Shown one piece after another: positions 1 to 7,042 of a stretch of DNA of 12,108 bases. The stretch is from contig JALWKH010000299.1 in the NCBI GenBank assembly GCA_026996635.1, positions 1 through 12,108 of the forward strand. Direction: 5' to 3'. Position 1 is the first letter of the stretch, and every line of letters begins with the position of its first letter. The DNA is from Bacteroidales bacterium. Lineage in GTDB: Bacteria > Bacteroidota > Bacteroidia > Bacteroidales > JALTDM01. The notes under the pieces are model-generated. The model had not been told where the DNA came from. It saw only the letters and a list, made by a program, of their open reading frames with translations, and did no database searches. Both the position numbers and the translations under genes were made by a program.

Positions 1-248
1 GTTCACGTAACGGAAGAGAATCAGAAAGTAAGAGACTCGGGATAAAAAAATTCGGCGGTGAATTTGTAAAAGCCGGAAACATTATTGTAAGACAAAGGGG
101 AACACAGCATCATCCCGGAGACAATGTGGGTATGGGAAAAGATCATACTTTGTTTGCACTCGTTGACGGATATGTAAAATTCCGCAAAAGAAGGAATGAC
201 AAGTCTTATGTGTATGTAGTTCCTGCTGAGGACGAAAAGAAAAATTAA
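1..248 (+). CDS. rpmA: 50S ribosomal protein L27, 5'-truncated by window edge
   Basis: The reading frame begins at base 3 and ends at TAA 246-248, giving 81 residues. L27 is a small component of the large ribosomal subunit whose N-terminal tail reaches the peptidyl-transferase centre. The visible part starts [13 protein letters not shown] and contains the family hallmarks [31 protein letters not shown] and the basic [13 protein letters not shown] stretch. About the first nine or ten residues (the usual AHKKG-type tail) lie upstream of the window, so the start and any processing site cannot be judged. The C-terminal tail PAEDEKKN is a short lineage extension. In most bacteria rplU (L21) lies directly upstream, which would be outside the window. 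A strong hairpin terminator follows 24 bp after the stop, so this is the last gene of its operon. Identification is near certain. Confidence 0.97.
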   Translation, partial: SRNGRESESKRLGIKKFGGEFVKAGNIIVRQRGTQHHPGDNVGMGKDHTLFALVDGYVKFRKRRNDKSYVYVVPAEDEKKN

Positions 249-271
249 AATTCTTTCTAAAGATATGTTAC

Positions 272-308
272 AGGTCGCTTTTCTGAAAAATGAAAAGTGA
301 CCTTTTTT
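272..308 (+). terminator. Rho-independent terminator after rpmA
   Basis: AGGTCGCTTTTC (272-283) pairs with GAAAAGTGACCT (292-303) across an 8-base loop, with one G-U wobble, and runs into a T tract (303-308). A 12-bp stem plus U tract just after the rpmA stop is a classic intrinsic terminator. It separates the ribosomal operon from the transporter gene, whose promoter begins immediately afterwards. Confidence 0.9.
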
Positions 309-310
309 AT

Positions 311-345
311 TTTGTTTCCCTTCTGAAACTTTTTTACTACCTTTG
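311..345 (+). promoter_or_regulatory. Bacteroidota-type promoter for the AI-2E transporter gene
   Basis: TACCTTTG at 338-345 matches the Bacteroidota -7 consensus TAnnTTTG exactly. A TTTG at 311-314 could be the -33 element; the 23-base gap is a little longer than usual. It lies between the rpmA terminator and the ATG at 371, leaving a leader of roughly 20 bases. No Shine-Dalgarno sequence is obvious, as is common in the phylum. Confidence 0.65.
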
Positions 346-370
346 CTAAACAACAATTGAGCTGCAATAA

Positions 371-1483
371 ATGTCAAAAACCTGGAAAATATTTTTAACT
401 TCCCTGCTTGTTGTTTTACTTGCCTTGTTTTTTTGGTATTTCAAAACTATTGTGATTTATGTTTTAGTAGCCGGTGTTATTTCTTTGATAGGACAACCTT
501 TGATGAACTTACTGGCAAAAGTACAATTCGGTAGAATAAAATTACCTGTTTCCGTAAGGGCAATTTTAGTACTTATATTCTTTTGGGGACTTATTTACGG
601 GTTTATCCGGATATCCTTACCTATAATCTTTTCGCAAGCGGAAGCCATTTCTAATATCAATGTGAAAGAACTTCAAGAAAAAATAAATGATCCGTTGTCT
701 ATTGTAGATAAGACCTTAAAGACTTATAACTTGGGTGGAGTAGATTACGACAAGTTAAACAATTATGTTACGGATAAGTTGAAGCAATTTATTGATATAT
801 CCGATTTGTCAAATATTTTGTCGAGTTTGATTAGGATTGTCGGAGAGTTACTTATTGCAATTTTTTCAATTACTTTTATTACTTACTTTTTCCTGACAGA
901 CAGTAATTTGTTTTATAAGATGATTTTGTTTTTTGTGCCGGATAAATATGACGACAGGTTTTTAAAAGCATTGAAACAAATCCAGCATTTGCTGAGCAGG
1001 TATTTTATCGGAGTCACATTGGAATCGCTTTTAATTACCATTCTGCGTACATTGGGCTTTACTCTGATATTGGGAATAGATTTTAAAGTAAGTCTTATAG
1101 TTTCGTTGTTTAGCGGCATTATAAATGTAATACCTTATGTAGGAAATATTATAGGTTACATTTTTGCGGTTGTTTATATTTACATAACAAATGTTAATTT
1201 GGACTTTTATAATGAGATAGTGCCGTTGTTGACCTATATGACCATAATTTATTATACGGTACAGCTTATAGATAATATTTTGTTCCAACCGTTGATTTAT
1301 GCAAAAAGCGTGAAGGCACATGCGTTGGAGATTTTCCTTGTGATTTTAATGGCAGGGAGTGTAGGCGGGATTTTGGGAATGTTTTTGGCAATACCTACTT
1401 ACACCGTATTGAGGGTAATTGCCAATGAGTTTTTCTCGCAGTATAAAGTTGTGAGTGAGATTACAAAGAATCTGGATAAGTAG
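371..1483 (+). CDS. AI-2E / PerM-family inner-membrane transporter
   Basis: A 370-residue polytopic inner-membrane protein of the AI-2E transporter (formerly UPF0118, PerM/YdiK/TqsA) family. Two hydrophobic segments lie near the N-terminus (about 9-45), with a third at about 62-90. A soluble charged stretch follows (about 95-150), containing the KELQEKINDPLSIVDKTLK helix. Further segments form the C-terminal half. Family motifs are visible: GIINVIPYVGNIIGYI, then FQPLIYAKSVKAHALEIFLVILMAGSVGGILGMFLAIPTY in pieces, matching the usual 'P..G....hPl.i....l.g...G..G...a.P' pattern. Length is typical. Members have been linked to autoinducer-2 export, Na+(Li+)/H+ antiport or other efflux, so the substrate here cannot be named. 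The gene is flanked by its own promoter and by the promoter of the next gene and is probably monocistronic. I see no clear terminator after its TAG. Confidence 0.9.
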   Translation: MSKTWKIFLTSLLVVLLALFFWYFKTIVIYVLVAGVISLIGQPLMNLLAKVQFGRIKLPVSVRAILVLIFFWGLIYGFIRISLPIIFSQAEAISNINVKELQEKINDPLSIVDKTLKTYNLGGVDYDKLNNYVTDKLKQFIDISDLSNILSSLIRIVGELLIAIFSITFITYFFLTDSNLFYKMILFFVPDKYDDRFLKALKQIQHLLSRYFIGVTLESLLITILRTLGFTLILGIDFKVSLIVSLFSGIINVIPYVGNIIGYIFAVVYIYITNVNLDFYNEIVPLLTYMTIIYYTVQLIDNILFQPLIYAKSVKAHALEIFLVILMAGSVGGILGMFLAIPTYTVLRVIANEFFSQYKVVSEITKNLDK

Positions 1484-1543
1484 ATGGTTTCTTGTTGGGA
1501 TTATTACCCGTATTTTTATTTTCCATCTCTCCGATAAAAAGCT

Positions 1544-1578
1544 TTTGTGAGGCTTTGAAGATAAATATGTTACATTTG
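1544..1578 (+). promoter_or_regulatory. Bacteroidota-type promoter for the PagL-like gene
   Basis: TACATTTG at 1571-1578 matches TAnnTTTG. An upstream TTTG at 1544-1547 gives a 23-base spacing, the same as in the promoter at 311-345. The -33 candidate overlaps the end of a 10-bp palindrome, AAAAGCTTTT (1537-1546). The ATG at 1609 follows with a leader of about 25 bases. The rest of the 125-bp gap after the transporter gene shows nothing further, apart from a weak GGG-N7-CCC pairing. Confidence 0.6.
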
Positions 1579-1608
1579 CGGAATATTTAACATCTGTTAA
1601 GCACATCT

Positions 1609-2787
1609 ATGATAAAGCGGGGAATTTTATTTTTATTGACCTTCTCTATAATAATGCTAAAAACATTTGAAAGCAGTAGTCAAGCAAATTCACAGTTTTT
1701 TGCAGAAGATAAAATCTATACGGGTTTTGTTATAAATAATTTTCTCAGCTACGAATCATTCCCCAAAACCTCTGCAGCTTTTATAAACGAACTCAAACTC
1801 GGATATAAAACATCAGGCAACGAAGAATGGCACCAATATTATAATTATCCCGAAGTTGCTATTTCATTCTTTGCAGGTAGTCTGGGAAACAAAAAAGAAT
1901 TTGGCAATATCAAAGGAATTTTGCCGATTATTGATTTTTGCTTAAAAAACTCAAGTAAATATGACATAGATTTAAGTCTGGGTTGGGGAATAGCTTATTT
2001 CAACAAACCTTACGATTCTATAACCAATCCGCATAACATCCTGATTGGAAGCCACTTTACACATTTTGCAGCAATGTCCCTCTCATACCAAATACATTTA
2101 AAAAATAATTTCCGCCTTAACTTAACAGGTGCATACCTGCACGCTTCCAACGGGCATTATCAAGTGCCGAACGGCGGAATGAACCTTGCAACTATAGCGG
2201 TAGGAGCAAAAAAATATTTCGGTGAAAATAAGGTATTAAGCAGAACAGACAAAAAGACAATAAGAGAGAAAAAGGATTTCTATTTGAAATTCGGGTGCGG
2301 TATTCATGAATTTGCAGGAACATTGTATCCAACAGGCACGCCAAAATACAAAGTTTATACAGCCACCTTCCTTTACGGTAAGAATTACAAACCTTTTATT
2401 AAATATTTTATCGGTTTTACGGGTAAATTCTACGAAGCGTTTAAAACAACAATAGAAGAAGAAAACCTATACTCAAAAAACTTTTTTTTGAAATCATCTA
2501 TCTTTACTTTTGTATTGGGTAATGAGTTTCAATTCGGCAATTTTGCAATATTTACCAACGGAGGCTTGAACATTTACACACCATTTGTCAAGCAACATGT
2601 TTACAAGAAAGAACACATTTACAACATTGACAACATTCTGGAATTATACATCAGTTCAAAACTGGGAATGAGATATTACCTTTTTGACCCGCAAACTTCA
2701 AAACACAATCTTTTCGTCTCATGGGCAATAAAAGCTAATTTCGGTAATGCCGATTTTACGGAAGTTTCTGTGGGAGTCGTTTTATGA
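1609..2787 (+). CDS. PagL-like acyloxyacyl hydrolase family outer-membrane protein
   Basis: A 392-residue exported protein with a signal peptide (basic MIKR, hydrophobic to about residue 20, likely cleavage near 25). The centre resembles the PagL lipid A 3-O-deacylase family: a barrel strand precedes LHASNG (177-182) and PNGGMN (187-192), then LATIAVGAKKYF. PagL removes an acyl chain from lipid A in the outer membrane through a His-x-Ser plus Glu triad. His178, Ser180, Asn181 and Asn188 line up with the conserved His, Ser and two Asn, but the position expected for Glu (Ser+12) is Asn192. The protein is more than twice the length of proteobacterial PagL and has a second set of amphipathic strands (about 225-392). 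Ending in VGVVL, it looks like a larger barrel. Family placement is fairly good; catalysis is uncertain. It stands alone, convergent with the WYL gene, with 27 bp between the two stop codons. Confidence 0.72.
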   Translation: MIKRGILFLLTFSIIMLKTFESSSQANSQFFAEDKIYTGFVINNFLSYESFPKTSAAFINELKLGYKTSGNEEWHQYYNYPEVAISFFAGSLGNKKEFGNIKGILPIIDFCLKNSSKYDIDLSLGWGIAYFNKPYDSITNPHNILIGSHFTHFAAMSLSYQIHLKNNFRLNLTGAYLHASNGHYQVPNGGMNLATIAVGAKKYFGENKVLSRTDKKTIREKKDFYLKFGCGIHEFAGTLYPTGTPKYKVYTATFLYGKNYKPFIKYFIGFTGKFYEAFKTTIEEENLYSKNFFLKSSIFTFVLGNEFQFGNFAIFTNGGLNIYTPFVKQHVYKKEHIYNIDNILELYISSKLGMRYYLFDPQTSKHNLFVSWAIKANFGNADFTEVSVGVVL

Positions 2788-2805
2788 TTAGAAACCTGAG
2801 TCGTT

Positions 2806-2818
2806 GTGAAAATTTCAC
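2806..2818. repeat. Short inverted repeat at convergent gene ends
   Basis: GTGAAA-A-TTTCAC is a perfect 6-bp inverted repeat lying between two converging genes and including the WYL stop codon. It could act as a weak bidirectional terminator. It is short, AT-rich and lacks a proper loop and a clean T tract, so this is only a possibility. Confidence 0.3.
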
Positions 2819-3711
2819 CCGTATTTTTCAATTGCATTTTGTAATATGTTTTTTATTTCGTCGGCAAGACTTTCAGGGCTTAAAACCTTTACCCTATCGC
2901 CGTGAGAAAGCAAGTCCATAATAAAATCTTCAGTCGGCACCAAGTTCAATTCTATCCTCAATTCATTTTCGTCATCTACGATAATCTTTTGGCTGTGGTG
3001 TACAGGTACGGTTTTTACATACTTGCCTTGTGCGGGGTCAAATGAAAGTACTACCCGAACAGGTTTAGCACCTTCTACGGTTATTATGCCGTAAAAGTCA
3101 CGAAAGAAACCCTTTGCATCGAAGTTTGTGTATTTCCGGACGGGCAAACCGGTTTGTTCTATTCCAATAATCCTATCCAACCCGAAAGTCTTAATCAACC
3201 TGTCTTCTGTATCATACGCCAGCAAATACCACCTGTAGCGGAATTCTTTCAGTACCAACGGCTCAACATTGTATTCGTACCAGGTGTCGGCAATAAATTT
3301 TTTGTAAAACAACTTCAAAACTTTCCGCTTTTTAATTGCTGTAAGTATGTCTATAAAAAACTCTTTGCCTTTTGAATTCCTTTTGTCCGGCAGTACATAA
3401 TCCGACAAATTCAAACCCAGATTGGCTGCGGCTACGGTGTGCAAAGAGTCCAAAATCCATTCGTTCTTTTTATAGTTTTCTTCGGATATGCGGTAAGTCT
3501 TATTTGCTTTGTCAAAATAAATTTCCACTCCGAAAATTTCTTTGATAAGTTTAATGTCTCTTTGGAATGTCCGTTGCGAGATGTTAAGATTATAACCGTA
3601 AATAGACCCTTGTGTTTCAAGGTGCCACTGTAAATCATCAAAACTTAAAGGGCGTTTTTTCAACTCGTTAAGGATAAAAGTGTGTCTGAGCAAAATTTCG
3701 TTGATTGCCAT
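2815..3711 (-). CDS. WYL-domain transcriptional regulator (YafY-type)
   Basis: A 298-residue regulator. The N-terminal part (about 5-75) is a winged helix-turn-helix: LSFDDLQWHLE is followed by the recognition-helix-like segment NISQRTFQRDIKLIKEIFGVEIYFD, typical of DeoR/HTH_11-type WYL proteins. A WYL domain follows (about 125-195) with its signature in FRYRWYLLAYD (W161-Y162-L163), and a C-terminal WCX-like domain (about 215-298). WYL domains sense ligands, often nucleic acids or nucleotides, and several family members control stress or anti-phage genes. None of that is shown here, and no recognisable defence gene lies in the window. It is transcribed in the same direction as the glycosyltransferase genes upstream, 96 bp after GT2, with no visible terminator, so it may be read through. 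An inverted repeat 35-49 bases before its ATG may be its own operator. Confidence 0.88.
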   Translation of the reverse strand: MAINEILLRHTFILNELKKRPLSFDDLQWHLETQGSIYGYNLNISQRTFQRDIKLIKEIFGVEIYFDKANKTYRISEENYKKNEWILDSLHTVAAANLGLNLSDYVLPDKRNSKGKEFFIDILTAIKKRKVLKLFYKKFIADTWYEYNVEPLVLKEFRYRWYLLAYDTEDRLIKTFGLDRIIGIEQTGLPVRKYTNFDAKGFFRDFYGIITVEGAKPVRVVLSFDPAQGKYVKTVPVHHSQKIIVDDENELRIELNLVPTEDFIMDLLSHGDRVKVLSPESLADEIKNILQNAIEKYG

Positions 3712-3745
3712 AACTTGAATTTTTTGGCAAGATAATAAATGCGGG

Positions 3746-3760
3746 CGACAAAATGTGTCG
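3746..3760. promoter_or_regulatory. Candidate operator: CGACA-N5-TGTCG inverted repeat
   Basis: A perfect 5-bp inverted repeat with a 5-base spacer (CGACA AAATG TGTCG), placed 35-49 bases upstream of the WYL regulator ATG. Dyads of this size bound by homodimers, close to the start of the gene, are usual for self-regulated transcription factors. Its relative GC richness stands out against an AT-rich surrounding. The function is inferred from position only. Confidence 0.45.
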
Positions 3761-3775
3761 TTTAATAATTTTTTT

Positions 3776-3787
3776 AATTTGCAAATT
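3776..3787. repeat. 12-bp perfect palindrome upstream of the WYL gene
   Basis: AATTTGCAAATT is a perfect palindrome in the 96-bp gap between the GT2 stop and the WYL start. It lies 15 bases from the CGACA/TGTCG dyad on the GT2 side. It could be a second binding site or simply chance in AT-rich DNA. It is followed on the minus strand by an A-rich run, not a T run, so it is not a terminator for GT2. I find no exact TAnnTTTG promoter in this gap. Confidence 0.3.
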
Positions 3788-3807
3788 GTATTTTCGGAAA
3801 GAATTAT

Positions 3808-4740
3808 TTACTCGATCACTTCTTTTTCGATGTAAACGGGACGTTTTTTCTGTTCTTCAAAAATAAATCCGATGTAGATTCCCATTATTCCCAACACCAA
3901 AAACAGGATAGACGCCATAAAGGAAACCAAAACCACAATTGTAGTATATCCGGGCGGTGTATTTCCTACAAATTTCATCACGACAGAATAAATCGCCACC
4001 ACAAAAGCCAACAATCCGAATCCCAATCCGAGATAAATACTCAAATAAAGCGGCAATTTGGAATATGAAACAATAGCTTCCATAGACAAAATGAAAAGTT
4101 TGGTAAGGCTGTAATTGCTTTTACCTGTAAATCTTTCGCCCTCTTCATATTCCACAAAGTCTTTCTCAAAGCCGATGTTTTGAATAATACCTCTCAAAAA
4201 CAGGTTGCTTTCGGTAAATTGGCCGGTAATAATATTTTTTACTTTTTCGGTAACCAGAAAAAAATCACTTACTGCCGGATCAAATTTGAACGGTGAAATC
4301 AGGTTGATAAATTTGTAAAAAATCCAAGTTGTAAGTTTTTTTGTAATTCCGGTATTTCTTCTCGACTTCCTTTTTGCCAAAATTATTTCTTTGCCTTCGT
4401 TTACCGCTTTCCGGTACATTAGGTAAGCCACTGCCGGCGGGTGTTGCAAATCCGCATCCATACATACGATAAATTTGCCCGTAGAGTGTTTCAGTCCTGC
4501 AAGCATTGCCGCTTCGTGACCGAAATTCTTGCTGAAGTTTACAAGTTTTATCCGTGTATCGGGAGTTTCTTCTTTTGCTTTCAGGTCTCTGAGAACATCA
4601 AAACTATTGTCCGTGCTTCCGTCATTTACAAAAATCAATTCTTTAGACACGGGAATATCCGTTTTAATCACTTTCAACAGTTGTACAAGATTTTCTTCCT
4701 CGTTATATACCGAAATGACTATGGTTAGTTCAGGCTTCAT
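3808..4740 (-). CDS. Family 2 glycosyltransferase, polyisoprenyl-phosphate type (GtrB/ArnC/DPM1-like)
   Basis: With start 4740 this is a 310-residue inner-membrane enzyme. The GT-A domain shows TIVISVYNEEENL, the nucleotide-binding VNDGSTDNS (Asp40), NFGHEAAMLAGL, the metal-binding DADLQHPP (Asp95-x-Asp97), SDFFL near 158 and the RFTGKSNYSL motif. Two membrane helices follow (about 228-253 and 266-292), then a basic cytoplasmic tail. Relatives use a nucleotide sugar to charge undecaprenyl phosphate; the sugar cannot be read from sequence. An upstream in-frame ATG at 4803 exists, but it would overlap the previous gene by 74 bp and adds a 21-residue stretch unlike the family. Starting at 4740 gives the normal MKPELTIVISVYNEE beginning and an 11-bp overlap (ATGAAGCCTGA), suggesting translational coupling. 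The membrane protein immediately upstream is the likely user of its lipid-linked product. Confidence 0.92.
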   Translation of the reverse strand: MKPELTIVISVYNEEENLVQLLKVIKTDIPVSKELIFVNDGSTDNSFDVLRDLKAKEETPDTRIKLVNFSKNFGHEAAMLAGLKHSTGKFIVCMDADLQHPPAVAYLMYRKAVNEGKEIILAKRKSRRNTGITKKLTTWIFYKFINLISPFKFDPAVSDFFLVTEKVKNIITGQFTESNLFLRGIIQNIGFEKDFVEYEEGERFTGKSNYSLTKLFILSMEAIVSYSKLPLYLSIYLGLGFGLLAFVVAIYSVVMKFVGNTPPGYTTIVVLVSFMASILFLVLGIMGIYIGFIFEEQKKRPVYIEKEVIE

Positions 4741-6196
4741 TTGCGGAAGCAAATTTTTGCATAAATTTAATGTAAATAAAATAAACGATGAGACTAAAGC
4801 CAAGTACCGGAAAAAAAGAGTTGTAAGTATTGTAATCGGCGGAATTAATCAAAAACGGCGTGGCGGACAAAGGCAATGATGCCGCAATCAAAATCAAATG
4901 TGCGTATTTTTTTCGTTTCCACAGCCAAACGGCAAGCACAAGAGTAATCCATCCCAAATAATTAAAAGGCAAGGTTTGTGTCAAAATTCTCAACGTTCTT
5001 TTTGCCAAAATACCTAAATACCACAGCGGGTCGTTTTTTATGTCGCCGAGCACTTTTTCTTTCATTACCTCTTCGTACTCGTCAAAGTCGTCAAACTTTT
5101 TATAGTAAAGGCTGTCTTTGTCGTAATATTCGTCCAAATAATACTTGTGACCGTCATACTTCAAATCCATACCGTACTTTTTCTTCAACACGGGAATTGC
5201 ATAATTGTACGCATCCCAATCATCGGGCTTATAGCCGTATTTTGTATCAAAATCCGCCAGTCCGCAATACATAGGGTGCCAAAACCTGTGTCCTTTTATC
5301 CGCTTGCCGGTATAAGGGTGTCCTCCGTATTTTTCTACCAGTTTGTAAGTTTGTTCAAATTTGTAATCGAAACATTTTTCAATACCTGATTTGGTAAAAA
5401 TAAATGCGGCAATCGAAATAACAGCAAGTGCCAGTCTCACGCTCCATTTGGTCTTGGAAAGCAGGTAAATTATAACTGCCGAAAGCAAAACTACAGCAAA
5501 TTCGTTTCTGATTTCTGACACAAAGCCGGTAAATATGCCGGAAAACAAAGCGATAAACAGGTGTCTGACTTTAATCTTGAATGATCTGTCTCTTTGATAA
5601 ATAAATTTCAAATTGACGGCAAGAATAATCAAAAACGCCGAACCGAGAAGTGCAAAAATATTGTTTCTGCCATACACTTCGAAAATGAAAAACGGGGTGA
5701 TGTTTACGGTGAGTGCAATTATTGATCCGAGTACGGGCTTGCCAATGCTTTTGAATGCAAAAAGAATTGAAAGCAAGGCAATAACGAAAATCAATGCGTT
5801 AAAAAGTTTTATTGATGGATTTTTCGGACTTCCGTTCAAAAGTGCATCGGGCATATATGCGATTATACGCAAATTTTCGCCCAAACGGCTCCAGTGCTTG
5901 TACTCCATAATCAAATTGTGTCCGTTTTGCTTGATTTCTTTCCAAGCACCTTCTTTTGAATACTCCGGAGCAGGATTCAACGTGGCAAGCGGGAAGTAAC
6001 CGGTATAGTAGAAAAAATAAATGAACTTGTATGCTTTATCGGGGGCAAAGCCTGAAGTTCCGTTTCGTGATTGAATGCGTGGAATAGGGTAGTTTCGCGA
6101 ATAAATATAAAGAGCTGTATTAGAGATGAGTATAAACGAAAATGTTATCCAAAAAATGTATTGCGGAGAAAGAAGTTTTCTTAAGAGTTTTTGCAT
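4730..6196 (-). CDS. Multi-spanning membrane protein, GT-C-like glycosyltransferase candidate
   Basis: A 488-residue protein with about nine hydrophobic segments: 12-32, 130-150, 155-173, 178-200, 211-245 (probably two), 253-268, 411-427, 432-450 and 459-480. Two large soluble loops are presumably outside the cytoplasm. Loop one (33-128) contains several Asp/Glu residues. Loop two (269-405) is rich in Tyr, Asp and His and carries HRFWHPMYCGLADF (303-316) and TKYGYKPDDWDAYNYA (318-333). I recall similar 'WH..Y.GLG....YG...D' motifs in unnamed bacterial membrane proteins but cannot assign a family. The architecture of early TM, periplasmic loop, TM bundle and large loop fits GT-C enzymes that use lipid-phosphate sugars. 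The partner would be the overlapping GT2 gene. Its ATG follows directly on the TAA of the upstream barrel gene. The functional call is inference from topology and context. Confidence 0.6.
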   Translation of the reverse strand: MQKLLRKLLSPQYIFWITFSFILISNTALYIYSRNYPIPRIQSRNGTSGFAPDKAYKFIYFFYYTGYFPLATLNPAPEYSKEGAWKEIKQNGHNLIMEYKHWSRLGENLRIIAYMPDALLNGSPKNPSIKLFNALIFVIALLSILFAFKSIGKPVLGSIIALTVNITPFFIFEVYGRNNIFALLGSAFLIILAVNLKFIYQRDRSFKIKVRHLFIALFSGIFTGFVSEIRNEFAVVLLSAVIIYLLSKTKWSVRLALAVISIAAFIFTKSGIEKCFDYKFEQTYKLVEKYGGHPYTGKRIKGHRFWHPMYCGLADFDTKYGYKPDDWDAYNYAIPVLKKKYGMDLKYDGHKYYLDEYYDKDSLYYKKFDDFDEYEEVMKEKVLGDIKNDPLWYLGILAKRTLRILTQTLPFNYLGWITLVLAVWLWKRKKYAHLILIAASLPLSATPFLINSADYNTYNSFFPVLGFSLIVYFIYIKFMQKFASANEA

Positions 6197-6991
6197 TTAA
6201 TTATAAACCTTTATTTTCTGTTTTTTTCTTAAACCAATAGAAAACCATATAGCCAAATGATTACCTGACAACTTATAATAACCGTATGAACGTGGAGATA
6301 CAAACATATTGTCAAACAAGTATTCGCCTTCCATTAAATTTTTGAAATTTACAACATATATCAATTTAGCAGATAATAAGGTCTTTTTAAGTGCATAAGA
6401 TGCCCCCACTCCAACAACAAAACTCCCGTAAAAAGGATTCTCCGAGCTGTCAACCCTTAATCCGAAAACTTCTCTGGATTCGGTATCATCTTCATTATGA
6501 ACAATAATATCCATATAACTTTCACCATTAGGGAAATACATTGCTTTAAATCCTGTAAGTAGATTCAAAAATAGATTATCAGTAGCTTGTGTTCTATACC
6601 TAACAAGAAAAGGTATTGAAAAAGAGTACATAGCATAGAATTTATCACTCATTGTTATATCACTCTCGTAATTAGAATAAAGATCTTCTTTTTTTATGTT
6701 TAAGTCTATGTTATAAATAGGCTCTAACGTTATAAATCCACCGGTAATAAAAGACCATCTTTTTGCAGGAAAAAAATCATATTCAATTCCTGCAACATAA
6801 CTGGGAATAGGCTTGTTTTTAAAGGTATAAGTTCCGTATTGTGGTTCCAATTTTGCTTTATCATACAATGCAGGACCCAAAAAAATACTCCACTTTTTAT
6901 AATTGCTTAATTTTTCAAAATAAGATTGACCGTAAAAATGTATTGACGTTATTATTGTTATAATAATTTCTACAATTAAAACTCTCAACAT
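6197..6991 (-). CDS. Exported beta-barrel-like outer-membrane protein, function unknown
   Basis: A 264-residue protein with a hydrophobic N-terminal signal (residues 1-20) and a likely cleavage site near FYGQ-S. The mature part alternates polar and aromatic residues in strand-sized blocks with tyrosine-rich turns: WSIFLGPAL, YVAGIEYDFFP, WSFITGGFITLEP, FYAMYSFSIPFLVRYRT, LFLNLLTGFKAMYF, FYGSFVVGVGASYALKKTLLSAKLIYVVNF and HLAIWFSIGLRKK. This is typical of small Bacteroidota outer-membrane barrels of the PorT-like general type, though no specific family is recognised. It is the first gene of a tight three-gene unit: its TAA stop touches the ATG of the GT-C-like gene. The ATG at 6991 is only 18 bases from the terminator hairpin of the preceding lipoprotein gene. 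A near-promoter sequence TAAATTG lies in between but lacks one T of the consensus, so how it is transcribed is unclear. Confidence 0.65.
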   Translation of the reverse strand: MLRVLIVEIIITIITSIHFYGQSYFEKLSNYKKWSIFLGPALYDKAKLEPQYGTYTFKNKPIPSYVAGIEYDFFPAKRWSFITGGFITLEPIYNIDLNIKKEDLYSNYESDITMSDKFYAMYSFSIPFLVRYRTQATDNLFLNLLTGFKAMYFPNGESYMDIIVHNEDDTESREVFGLRVDSSENPFYGSFVVGVGASYALKKTLLSAKLIYVVNFKNLMEGEYLFDNMFVSPRSYGYYKLSGNHLAIWFSIGLRKKQKIKVYN

Positions 6992-7008
6992 ACTAAAAGC
7001 AATTTACA

Positions 7009-7035
7009 AAAAAGCCCCCGTAACGAGGGCTTTTT
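7009..7035 (-). terminator. Hairpin terminator after the lipoprotein gene (symmetric, could work both ways)
   Basis: AAAAAGCCC and GGGCTTTTT form a 9-bp stem, extended by CG/CG across one C-A mismatch with a TAA loop. On the minus strand the stem ends in a run of T's (7013-7008 read in reverse) and lies 7 bases after the lipoprotein stop, so it is a good intrinsic terminator. The A and T runs are symmetric and would also serve plus-strand transcription, but no plus-strand gene ends here. Confidence 0.85.
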
Positions 7036-7042
7036 ATATGAT

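Noticed and set aside
21..377. 118-codon minus-strand frame over rpmA
   Set aside because: It is antisense to the unmistakable L27 coding sequence and crosses its terminator.
1497..1509. GGG-N7-CCC pairing after the AI-2E transporter stop as a terminator
   Set aside because: A 3-bp stem is too short, and the following T-rich stretch is not directly attached.
1537..1546. AAAAGCTTTT palindrome as an operator or terminator
   Set aside because: Simple AT palindrome without a loop, partly overlapping the candidate -33 element; chance is likely.
4741..4803. N-terminal extension of the GT2 gene from an in-frame ATG at 4803
   Set aside because: It would overlap the upstream gene by 74 bp and add a hydrophobic stretch not seen in this GT2 family, whereas the start at 4740 gives the standard beginning.
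4529..4879. 116-codon plus-strand open frame across the GT2 and GT-C-like genes
   Set aside because: It lies antisense to two well-supported genes, has no promoter element and has a protein-unlike composition; treated as a shadow frame.
5613..5999. 128-codon plus-strand open frame antisense to the GT-C-like gene
   Set aside because: Shadow of the real minus-strand coding frame; no signal, motif or promoter supports it.
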